Assembly: GCA_009746045.1 (NCBI GenBank)
Contig: RPFO01000127.1
Span: 62,001-126,000 of the forward strand
Source of the DNA: Mesostigma viride
Lineage: Eukaryota; Streptophyta; Mesostigmatophyceae; Mesostigmatales; Mesostigmataceae
DNA length: 64,000 nt
Direction: 5' to 3'
Of the stretch, positions 24,769 through 37,676 are shown in pieces (the first letter of the stretch is position 1; each line of letters opens with the position of its first letter). Under the pieces are notes generated by a model. It made no database searches. It saw only the letters and a program-made list of their open reading frames with translations, and was not told the DNA's origin. The position numbers were made by a program, and so were the translations under genes.

Positions 24769-25467
24769 AGGTAACGCCAAGCGCATTGGCGTGATCCTGA
24801 TTCGGCATATCTCTGCGATTCCAGCGGCACCGGAACGAGTTCATTCCGACAAGTATCAAGAAAGTTATGGCGTTCCGACTTCCCGGTCGCGCGCGAGCGC
24901 GAGCCGGCTGTTCTTCTAAGTCGGACGTGAATATTTGCCGGCGACATATGGGGTCGACAGTAATTCCTGGGCTGACAGGAATTAGGTGCTGTACCTACGA
25001 CGGTATTGGATTAATACGTCGTACGCAGGAAATAGGAACCTTAACCTGTGGTCTGTTGGTACCGCAGGCTTAGTCCTGGCTTCTAGGTGCAGATGCAATA
25101 GTCACTGTGGACTGTGCTCTGTGGTCACTGTGCCTGTATGGCAGACCTACTGTATAGGAGCTGGGCGCTGTACAGGTAGTGAATACTGTACCGGGGGTGT
25201 TATTACTGAGCAGGCCTCCTAGGCTGCTCAGGACTAGCAAGCACAGTGCACAAGTATATAAACAATAGGCCAGTGCCAATTGGGCATCTCTTGCGAGCCC
25301 GCCTCACGTGTTGTGCCTTGACTTGGCAACTTAGCGCGTGTACAAGCCTCAAGTGTGTGAGCGATGTAACATTATCCACTTTTAACAAAGCTCCGTTTCC
25401 AACCATATTCACACATTGCTGCATTGCAACCATATCCTTCACATTGCGTTTGCTAAGAACGTTAACT
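24769..25467 (+). repeat. 3' LTR of element A
   Basis: 699-base partner of 7838-8532. Visible differences include start AGGTAACG against AGTTAACG, a 4-base insertion (CTTA) near 25329 and a few single-base changes. The end CGTTAACT abuts the right CAA arm. Confidence 0.95.
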
Positions 25468-28043
<2,576 letters not shown>

Positions 28044-28104
28044 GGTACAGCGCGGGAATCTCTGCTGCGTACCCATGCGGTGCGGGATCCAAACTCAACT
28101 CAAC

Positions 28105-28255
28105 TCGACTTTCGGGGAAATATACCCATTTCCCCGAAAACTCAACTTCACGTTTGTGGTGTGTGTGCCCACCTTTAATTAGGATTCGCTGATACTCATT
28201 TCCCCTCTCACCTCTTTGGTCCATAATTGGCTAATAAAATATACCCATTTTACTT
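28105..28255 (-). repeat. Dispersed repeat copies flanking the CAA array on the right
   Basis: 28118-28139 is the exact inverted partner of 6135-6156, itself embedded in a short palindrome (TTTCGGGGAAAT ... ATTTCCCCGAAA). 28195-28255, reversed, matches 47720-47790 over about 50 bases (GGGTATATTTT, CCAATTATGGACC, AAGAGGT). Confidence 0.6.
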
Positions 28256-28607
28256 CACGTTTTAACTTCGTCATTATTATACCGCTGTACCCTGGCTCAT
28301 GGCTGTACAATAAAAGGTTATCATTGTATCGTTACAATAATAAGGAGTATGCTTGGAATCGGATGCTACTGTCCCGCTCACAATGCGTGTGATGGCCGCC
28401 CACCACCATGGCAGTGGTGGCACACAAGGCTTGCCGGCTAAAAAATGTGCTTCTAGTACTCACCCTTTGCACACTTTTCGGCGTAGATAGCACCCATGGG
28501 CGCGCGGTGAAGAAAGAAAGGAAAAGTACTACTAGTACTTTTCCTTTTATTGCAGCACACCCCCGCTTCAGAATTGCGGGGCATCCGACCGATGTTGGCT
28601 TAAGTCC
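28256..28607. other. Region before the glycosyltransferase; possible 5' exon
   Basis: An open frame from ATG 28408 encodes a hydrophobic stretch (NVLLVLTLCTLFGV) that would suit a signal anchor of a Golgi enzyme. It is in another frame from the catalytic exon, and I find no single convincing intron joining them. A TTTTCCTTTTATTGCAG acceptor-like sequence ends at 28555. A palindrome (AAAAGTACTACTAGTACTTTT-like) lies at about 28523-28543. Confidence 0.35.
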
Positions 28608-30076
28608 ATGTGGAGAGGCAATGCCGGCAGAGCTATTTCCGTAAAGACCCGAAGCCCTGCGCCCCTCTCAGCACCAGGGAATGCATCTACCCGCCCGCAG
28701 AGTTCGCGTGAGGCAGGCAGTGCTAGTGACGAGATCGGTAACACTACCCGACTACCAGCGCCACCTCTGTTCGAGTATGCCAACTTCACGGCACGCAGGG
28801 ACCCATCATGGAACGACAACATGGTCTCCATCCCTCATGTCCTTCACAGGATCTTCACTAACCGCAACGTGACGCGACGTTTCCGCGAGGTGTTGGACAA
28901 GGCGGGGGATATGGACCCTACGTTGGAATTCACTTTAGCCGACTTCCCCACTGCGGAGAGCTTCATGGCATCCCGATGCGGGGAAAAGGCCGCGTGGGCA
29001 TTCCGCATGCTTCTTCCCGGTACCTACAAAGCGGACTTTTACAGGTACACAACCCGAGTATGCCCTCATGTAGCGTCTTCTTTAAGCTGGGCCCTTGCAG
29101 CCTGGCTCCTTGCATCCATGCTGCACGAGTTGTACTACAGCCCCCGCTCAAGTTAGGTACATGCCCACCATATAATTACTATATCATAGTATTACAAAGC
29201 AAAGGATATTATTAAATTTTGCTTTGGTTGCCTTGAGCAATGACGCATCGACTTCCCCGCCGGGTGGGATACCCTACCCTTGCATGCTTGGGTTATTCTG
29301 CCTCCTGTGTCAATTATAATAAATCCTTGCTACTGTGGCCTTCTTATAATCACCACTAATGTGGCCACTCGCCCAGGATGTGCGTGCTCTACACGGAGGG
29401 AGGATACTACATGGACCTCGCCATGGTACTCAAGGCGCCCATGAACAGCTTTGTCCCCGCTGACGCCACTTTCGTTGTGGCAACAGACCCTGGGCTCCCT
29501 CAGGGGAAAGGCTTGCTGAGCGGCTTCCTTGGCAGCGTGCCAAACCATCCACTCATGAACGAGACCATGAATGCCATCATCCGACATGTGGAGGAGTGCT
29601 GGTATTCCGACAATGACACGGTTGACGGCCGCTTGGCGGTCACAGGCCCGGAATTGCTGGCCCGTGCGTACTATAGCGTGTATGGCGAGCTGCCGATCGC
29701 TCCCATGTGGAATGCCACCAGTGGGGTGCTTCTTCTGCCCGCCAACAAGGACGAGAGCCTGACGATTCACGTGCATGATCTGGGGAAGGAAAGGGAGGTT
29801 GTGCAGGATAAGTTCCTCGGGGCGGCCACAGAGTTCCAGCAGATGGGATACATGGTGCCTAGTGCCGAGCATTATAGCGTCGTGTGGAAGAGAAGAAAGG
29901 TCTACCCGCCATCCCTTCGCCCGCAACAGGATGTCAACGAGCCAAGCGGCACAAAAACAGCGCAAGAGGATGTTGGTGAGACAGCCAGCGCAGGCCAGAA
30001 AGCGCAAGAGGTCATATTTATTAAAAAGCAGACGCAGGCGTATAGACGATGGGTGCAATGGAGGCAAGGCGGGTGA
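28608..30076 (+). CDS. GT32-like glycosyltransferase (sugar-binding DXD family), two visible exons
   Basis: Probable Golgi or ER sugar transferase of the Gly_transf_sug type. Exons 28608-29044 and 29377-30076 join through GT (29045) and AG (29376); the split codon AG/G restores the frame. Family features are IPHVLHRIF near residue 80, the ADFYRY segment, and LYTEGGYYMDL across the junction, corresponding to the usual LxxxGGxYxDxD. Later come HPLMNETMN and VTGPELLARAYY. The metal-binding DXD reads DLA here, so the second acidic residue is missing and activity is uncertain. The start at 28608 is tentative; an upstream exon with a membrane anchor (28408-) may belong. The C-terminal 70 residues are low-complexity. 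Confidence 0.7.
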
Positions 30077-30640
30077 TGAGGTAAAGCCCATAAGCTCGGT
30101 GCCTTTGATTTTGGTGGGAAGGACTGTGTTATGGTCGCGTGCACGAGGGTGTCAGACCTCAAGTAAGGTCAGGTTACAAAGGCGTAGAAGCAGCTGCGGT
30201 GTGATATAAGCCATGCCGAGTTTACCATGTCTTCTGCCGCTACCGTTGCATGATCCTAGCGGGCATTGTTACACCCCCATTTTGTTTTATATATTTAGTG
30301 AGACAGCTTCTGTGTATATAAGCAAGGCGGCCGGTCCTGCTTGGATTAATTAATTAAATTAATTTACACGTGGACTGCATCAGGCGAGCCAAATCATCAG
30401 CTAGTGGGATGGAAATGGGATGGCATGGATGACTCTAGCTATCTAGTCTCTAGCTCCATGGTTGCGGGTGCCGCGGCCCGAATCACTATGAATGCCACGG
30501 GGTGATTTGTGGAGGCTGTTACGTGTATCATCACGTGTACTTTATCATCACGAAGGCTGACCTTGTTCATTGGATCTAGCCCTTATCTTGTTGATAACGA
30601 GTCTAATTAATTAATTCATTAATTAATTAATTGTTGATAA
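30077..30640. other. Intergenic, with TTAA repeat tails
   Basis: No gene seen. TTAA/AATT tracts at about 30344-30364 and 30603-30634; the second follows ACGAGTCTAATTAATTAAT, shared with 50082-50100, and so looks like a LINE-type 3' tail. Confidence 0.5.
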
Positions 30641-31190
30641 CACCTTCATTTGTTTTGCGGGCGATGTATACCAACAAGCTATGGGCATCGATCCCTATGG
30701 GCACTAACTCTATCTATACACCTATGAGCTTGCATTCATGGAGAATTTCATTGCCTCAAATGACGATGTTCTCATCAGGCGTTTTATCCCCACATGTCGA
30801 TACATTGATGATGTCATTGCTTTCGACAACCCTGATCGATTTCGCAACGTACCTGATTTGTACATCACAGCTGGTCTGCCTGGCATCTATACCCGCAAGC
30901 GTCCCTCACATTAAAGCTCATGTTGGAGGATACTAGTTGCAATTACCTCGATCTTAACATTACCCATAACAAGAAGGGCTGGCGTACGGCTGTCTATGAT
31001 AAGCGCAAGGATCCTAAATATCAGTAAATTCCTTTTATTTGCTACCCCGATATTCACAGTCTCCTTTCCCACACAGCAAAATACGGTGCTGTTCTTTGTC
31101 AGTTGCATCGTTTTTCCCGTCTTTGTTCTTATCGTGTCGATTTCCTCACGACTCTTGTTGAACTCTTGCATCGTTTGTTGGTCAAAGACT
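30640..31190 (+). pseudogene. Reverse transcriptase fragment with YIDD motif (broken)
   Basis: Conceptual translation with stops and frame changes shows RT landmarks: VYQQAMGIDPYG (counterpart of the QxxGIPMG motif), a YELAFM segment, CRYIDDVIAFDN (catalytic YIDD at about 30799-30820), then CNYLDLNIT, AVYDKRKDP and KYGAVLCQLHRF. The order YxDD, YLDL, YDKR, YGxxxxQL(I/H)R is typical of a widespread group of eukaryotic RTs that I associate with Penelope-like or related elements. It is not the LINE found just downstream. TTAA tracts border it on both sides. At least three lesions, so not functional. Confidence 0.6.
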
Positions 31191-31240
31191 ATTAATTAAT
31201 TAGAAACATAACTCTGTTGGGAGTATCTGTAGCACATATC
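31189..31240 (-). repeat. LINE-like 3' tail, minus strand
   Basis: On the minus strand it reads TGTGCTACAGATACTCCCAA then CAGAGTTATG and an AATT tract. It resembles the tails at 33630-33680 and 51690-51740 (GTGCTACATGATCTCC...GGAG). Confidence 0.5.
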
Positions 31241-31714
31241 CCTGAGAAGGGGCATATGGCTTTTAATACATTCTAGGCTACTTCCTGCAAGGGTGGGAAT
31301 GTAAACTACCCTTGCTCTAGGTGCGCCAGGGCACCTGCACCCCCATGATCTATCAAGCTATGCCCAGCTAAGGGGGAGCCTGTCATGTGGGGGAAGATCA
31401 TCATAGCTATACGAGAGCCGTCCTATACGGTCAGCGAAAGTTGGTGCAAGAGGTCCCCAGTTCGATTCCGGTCGGATTCATTTGCAGATCGCGTTTTTCC
31501 GCGTTTTCCGCGGACCGGCACTGAACGCAAATGGTTTTCACCTTTGCGGCGTGCCTGATCAGAATACGAGAGCAAGGGCATGGCTTCTCAACAGAGAGCA
31601 TCTCTCTGCATAGGCATAGCATGGCTAGATTCTTAATGCAACATCCATGGGAGGTCCCATTATAGGTCGACCCAAAGACTATGACCGAGACATTATCCCG
31701 ACATTATTAGTCCG
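31241..31714. other. No gene seen between tail and LINE fragment
   Basis: A GTTCGATTCCGG stretch at 31461-31472 recalls a tRNA T arm, but no acceptor, D or anticodon arm can be placed. The segment may be 5' DNA of the LINE copy. Confidence 0.3.
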
Positions 31715-33538
31715 GTGTTCTTTGCAACGTCACCCTCATCTGTTCGGAGCTGCCCCTTGGCACAAGCTATACAAACAGGTCGTGGACCGGCTGGATCGCG
31801 TAGTATCTTCGCACATCTGATCCCCGCCTTGCAGGAGGGCTGCCTTGCCACTGACGACGTCGTCCCCCCCTTCACTTTGAAGGAATTGGACGGCGCCCTT
31901 GCTCGCCTGCGGTACGATGCGGCGGTCGGTGCCGACCACCTTTCTGCTGAGCTGCTGAAGACCCCTGATCCGGCGGTTAGGGATCTTCTGCTGGCGTTCT
32001 GCAACCGTGTCCTGCTCTCTGACGAGCCTCCGCCTGCTGAGTGGCAGACGGCCATCCGCGTCATGCTGTACAACAAGGGCTCTGGTGTTGACCCCGGTAA
32101 CTACCGGGGTGTCTGCCTCCAGAGCGCCGCGCTGAAGGTCTTCATGCGCATGATGCTGCACAGGCTCCGCGCCGCGCTGAACCCACACCTGGGTGAGTCT
32201 CAGATGGGTTTCCGTCGTGGTCGTAACACTGTCATGGCTGTGTTTGTCGCGCGCCGGTTGATGGAGGAGGTGCGTCGACTTCCCCCTGACAGTTTGCCGC
32301 CAGCTGGTCTTCATTTTTGTTGACTATATCAAGGCCTTTGACACGGTTCTCTGGGAGGCTCTTCAATGGGCCATCCTAGCTCTGGATCGGGTACCACCTG
32401 CGTTTATTGCTGCCGTTCACCGACTGTATGAGGGCTCACAGGCATGCAGTAGTGCGGACTGCGGAAGGCACCACCCCACCATTCCCCCTTCACCACGGGG
32501 TGTGCATGGCAAGGTTGTGTCCTGTCCCCGTACCTGTTCATTATTGTCGTGGATCACGTCATGCGCCGGGCACGTGCGCGCTTTACTGCTCTTAAGGGGT
32601 TCGAGCCAGGCTTGGACATCCTTAACGAGAAAGAGCACGGCGGGGTTAGACCTGGTTACCGCCTTGCCGACCTGATTTATGCGGATGACACCACCCTCAT
32701 CGACAGCCCCGAGCACATTCAGACCTGGCTGGACTGTCTGGGCCTGCAGGCGCGGGTGGTGGGGTTGGAGATTAGTGTCAAAACTGAGGCGATGGTGATT
32801 GGGGCCTCCAGTACACCACCGCTGCCGCGCCTGCTCGACGGGACGGAGGTCCCGTTCCGCGATCGCTTCAAGCTGTTGGGGAGTTGGCTTCCTGACACTG
32901 CCGACGATGTGGACACCCGCATCGGCCTGGCCTGGGCCAGGCTCCGTTCGCTCAACACCTACTGGCGCTCGAAGGGCCTGGGCGAGCACCGCAAGCGCAT
33001 GCTCTTCAAGGTCCTCGTCCTCACGGTGCTCACGTATGGCGCCGAGGCGTGGACAATCACACCCAAACTGGCAGCTAGGCTCAACGGCACGGTTTACAGG
33101 ATGCTCCGACAGGTCCTTAACGTAGGTTTTTCCGAGCGTCCATCATCCGAGTCTTTGTATCATGGCATGCCTCGTATTTCGGACGAGATTAGGCAGCGTA
33201 GGATAGCATTTGTCGGACACCTTGCTCGCACCAGCCAGGTCGACACCGCCCTTGGTCTGGCCGGCCCCCAGCGGCTTGGCCAGCCAGGGCGACACATTCT
33301 GACCTGGCCTGGCCCCAAGGGCATTCCCAAAAGGGTAGGGAAACCTGTCACAAACTACATCCAGATGTTGCTGGACGACCTACTGGTCCCAGCCCAGTTT
33401 GAGCACCGCATCCACTCTCTCTCCCGTCTTTGGACTGCCATGCAGGACAAGACGCGGTGGCAGAAGATTGTCAAGGCGCACACGCCCGACCCTGTGGGCA
33501 AGCCCCCTCCCCCCAAGCGGAGGCGTTTTGATGAGTAG
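31715..33538 (+). pseudogene. Non-LTR (LINE) retrotransposon ORF2 remnant: reverse transcriptase and C-terminal region
   Basis: 5'-truncated LINE; no endonuclease seen. RT blocks in order: GADHLSAELLKTP, NYRGVCLQSAALKVF, SQMGFRRGRNT, then after a frame change near 32315 FVDYIKAFDTV, and after another near 32500 WQGCVLSPYLF and LIYADDTTLID (YADD catalytic core, about 32676-32708). The last frame, 32549-33538, also holds the conserved TYGAEAWTI and IAFVGHLAR parts and ends with a TAG at 33536-33538. At least two or three frameshifts make it a pseudogene. GC content is much higher than in its surroundings, which is usual for elements in this window. Confidence 0.88.
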
Positions 33539-33680
33539 TGTAGTTAGGATTTTCTAGGCTAGATAGCTAAGAGTTAGGATAGTTCGATTACGCGGCTTCC
33601 TCCACCCCACCCATCCATCATGGAATATGTGCTACATGATCTCCAAACGGAGGCATGTTATAATTTAATTTTTTAATTTA
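33539..33680 (+). repeat. 3' UTR and tail of the LINE remnant
   Basis: Contains ATGTGCTACATGATCTCC, loop AAAC and a GGAGGCATGTTATAATTTAATTTT tail (given here in parts). The same stem-loop and AATT-rich ending, reversed, is at 51690-51740 after another LINE fragment. The tail is not poly(A). Confidence 0.7.
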
Positions 33681-36600
33681 AACTGAACCCTGTGATGCCA
33701 GATCTCCTTTGCGGTCGTTCCGAGCTTGGCAGTGGATTCGTTGTCCACACCGTCGCATCGTTGCAGCAGCACGATTTATTAATTAATTAATAGACACGTG
33801 ACAGCAACACGATGTTTTCTGGCATACGCAGGCTTTTGGTTCCCGCCGCACATTTGAACGTGCCGTCCTCCGGATTTTTGCCTTTGCACCGTGTGCAGTT
33901 CTTGGACGTTTGAAAAAATGGCATGGCTAACGTAATGACTGACTAGCTAGACCTTTTCAGTGGTTTTCCATTTGCGGGTATTTCCTCGTAAATGGTGGGA
34001 GAGCGATCACAGCAATGGTGCTCTCCACTAGACACTTCCGGCCAGTTAGGCTTGAAACACACGCCCTGATCAAGCAAGCTGTTTCCGGCCCCACCGTTTA
34101 GGTCATCTAGTCGCTCTACACGTAAGCCAGCCATAATTTCAAAGCACAACAATGTCAATTCGGTCACACGCATTGCCCCAACCAACGTGGGGTTGGTATC
34201 CTTCATAGCTTCCTGCCATTTCTGTTTTTCAAGTCATCTGCCCCCAGATTGGAGATAACCTGGGAGGCTGCCCGGGCGTGAGCTGTTCTTCCTAGGATAG
34301 CACATGTCCATGCCTAGCATATCGCGAACAGTTGCACTGCTGGCAGTTGCATGGCTGGAAAGGACCAATTCGTACTTTGCTTTGCTTGAGGGCCACCTCA
34401 ACTGCAGTACACCCCCCCTTTGATGTCTAAGATTCTCAGGTTGAAGATCATGAGACCCTGGATTTGAACTTACTAGTAGTATAATTGTAGTAGAATGTAG
34501 TAGAACTTAGTATAATCGAATCACAGTAGTAAGATTCTTTAAGGGGATGTGGCACCTCAAAACCCTTAAAATTGACATATGCTAATATCACTTGAAATTC
34601 ATTTGCACAATGCTAAGTTATGATTGGGGGCACTAAATAACATCTCTAGTGAGTTGTCCATGCACTTCTTGGGGGTACTACCCCCATATATACGCCAATA
34701 ATGCGCTATAAATAGCGAAAGACGCTAACTAGGGCTGGTTATGCCCCAGCCAATCCACAAAACAGGTTGACCCAAAAAGCACAAGCCACGTAGTAACGTC
34801 CTGGCACATCGCTAACAGCAACTTACATGGGGCATATGGACACCGCCGTTCAAAAAATAGCTCGTGGCGCCAAAAACGCGATTTTTTTCACTTGAAAATA
34901 TAAAACAATTCATAAACTTGTCAAATCAAGCCAAAAAGCACTAATAAATTTCGGCACGGGCGGTCCAAGCCACGGTCCAAGTTTGAGGTCAATCGGACAA
35001 CCCTAGCTCAAGTTATTGCGTTTGGCAGATGCCACTCTCACGACCGCTAAAGAAGGTTTTTCTTTGTACAAGGCCACTTAGGCATGATGTTTTCCATCCA
35101 AAAAGCCTGAAAGCATGCCCTACTCGATCACAAAACATAAGCAAACGCCTAGGCACCTCATCTGCCCTCACCTGCCCTCGGCATGGCCAACCTTGCCAGC
35201 GCAAGCATAGCAACACGATCGCTAGGCATACATGCCAAGAGAGCATACACTATACTCAACCCAAGGTTACCTTGTAACTTTCATGCCAAGAACTCAGCAA
35301 ATCTATGACCAAAAGCACCTCTAACTCTTGCTCACTGATGATGACACATGCTCAAGGTCGGGGGTCACTGTGGCACTGATGGGTTTCCTAGACGACCACC
35401 TGACAAGGCGCTAAGGACCACTCAGTAACCAAGTAAACACAATTACACTTTGCATGCCATCCAACATGCATCAAATACATGCTGAATATGTTATGAAATA
35501 CAAATGGGTGGCCACACACCTCATACCCCTTCACCGTCCCTTGAGCATGGCCAGACTTATAAGCATGTGAATAGCAATAATGATGATGGCACTAAAATGC
35601 CTAATCAGCATTTTCTATGTTTCTCCCAGGTTAGAGTGTTAAGGTTTATGCCAACCAAGCTAATCAACACTGCAGCGACTCCTTAACTGCCCTACCTGAG
35701 ATGGGCAACAAACTGGAACGATGGAGGGCAAGGAACCAAGGAGATCATGGCATACAAAGCTTGCATGCAGTCAACCATGTCAACCATGGTTGGCTCAGCA
35801 CATTGCAGTCTTTTCACATCATCATATCAAGGGAAAGCTCAAATAAACCAATGGTGGCAGCTATCTACATGCAGTCACACAAATGCAATATCTCCAACAT
35901 GATCGTCAATAAAACACTTCCTCCCCTGCACGATAAAATGGAAAGAAACCATTGGCGGGCCTCCAGCGCATGAGCGCTGTGATGCCGCTGCGAAGAGAGG
36001 GTGCGTCACTCTCACACAACTAGAAGCTTCCATACGCACAACATCCTTGCCAGAACACGTTTCATGAAATACCTTAAACCTTCCCGAGAAGCAATAGGCT
36101 TCGACTGAAGCGGCCTTGACCACGACATCAACGAAAACAATCTAAAGCTGCCAGGTATTCGACAACACCACGGCAAGCAACGGCGAGCTAGCTGGCGGAA
36201 ACTGCCCAAAAAGAACGAAAAAACTTCGAACGATGAGCTAATAGAAGAAAGAACTGATAGCACAGAACATTCGCGACAAATCTATACCTTGCCCTCGCAG
36301 ATCCCTCGCCCAGGCGCGCAACAACGGCCGTTCTTCCATGGAAGGTTCCGACATGCACTGCGGAGGCCTGAAGAATTACTTACCGAGAACGGCCGAAAAT
36401 GTGGCAAAAAGCACCAGTTCGGTTTGGAATTCAATGCTACCGATACGAATTCATCATTCGCGGTCAAAAACCCCCCAAAACTGCGAATTTACTGCCGCTA
36501 TCACGAATTCTATTTTATTCCGCGCGACGAAAAAATGCAGTTTACCCCCCATGCCGATGGCAGTAAAAGAAAGCAGCGATATTGTGAATCAGCTCCTTGC

Positions 36601-37676
36601 CGCCACAAACCAACATCATTAAATCATCGTCTTCAACATTCGAGCATTTTTTTGGCATTTCTCTAGCCTTACATTGCTAGTTTCGCCTAAACGCAGTCGC
36701 CATGGCCACTTCCGCAAGGGGTGCGCGCACCGTGCACCCACTTTTCACGGTACGGCTGGTACCGCGAATTTTTTGGCGCGGAAAAAATTCGGCGCGCCGC
36801 GTCCCCTTAAGATCGTGAGCCCTGGATTGGTCGGACCCCTCACATCAAGGGGGGGGGTGTATGTGCGCCAAAAGCGTAATGACATAATACACAAAGCCTG
36901 GCACATAAAAACAATGCTATCTCATCCAGGCATGCTCCCGCAGCAACAGGTTTCTTGCCCGCCCAGCCACGGCAATGAGCTTGAACCGAAAAAACTGCAA
37001 CTGGGATCAAGTGAGCCCTAATGGAGGCAAAACTGGTATCTTCTTTTGGGCATACTACACCCTTGGGAATTCCGTGAGAACTTGCATTGGGATTTACCAC
37101 CACGCACGATGCCCTTACACTTGCTCGGAAGCCTTGCATGGTTTGCAGTGACGGTGCCGCCCTAGGATGCAGGCTATCCCTGTCCTTCTCCCTAGCCTGC
37201 TGGCCGTACTTTTTCTGCAGCCATGCACACAGGCCATGCAAAAGAGACGTGGAAATGAGTTGCCCCTGGCTTTCAGTCTGGGTGTCACCACAGTCTCGAG
37301 GGGCAGGGTGATAGGTGGCCACAAAGGCACCATGTACATGCACTTGCAAGCTGAAAGGTTGGCAGCAGTTACAGATGGATGCGGTGATTGACTTCCATCT
37401 AACCTGCAGGCTGCTGTGGTTTTCTGGTTCTGGGTGGGCCACCATGGCAAGAGCATTTGTGCAGCAATACAAATGCTGTACTCCCTGGCAAATTGTGCCA
37501 TGTTGCAGGCTCCACGTCTTGCATAATCTCGCAAGGTCAGTCAACAACACATACTGCCATGTGCTATCCATCCCAAGGTATATTTCATCACTTGCACCCT
37601 CGTGGCAAGAAAGAAATGTCGACACCGGAGGAATACTTAGCTGTGCCCTCTACGCCAATCATCGCATTGAAGAGCG
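33681..37676. other. 4-kb intergenic region, no convincing gene
   Basis: AT-rich in 34.4-36.2 kb. A TTAA tract is at about 33776-33792. A short sequence at 36695-36745 matches 61640-61695 in reverse (GTCGCCATGGCCAC and TGCGCGCAC). The open frame at 36840-37625 (minus) overlaps the 3' flank of the channel gene, shows no domain and uses codons without pattern, so I do not call it. Confidence 0.45.

Noticed and set aside
31441-31480. tRNA-like GTTCGATTCC motif
   Set aside because: No matching acceptor stem, anticodon arm or D arm in the surrounding 90 bases.
36840-37625. 261-codon minus-strand ORF downstream of the channel gene
   Set aside because: No domain, mixed composition with many cysteines and histidines, starts just past the channel stop; likely chance.
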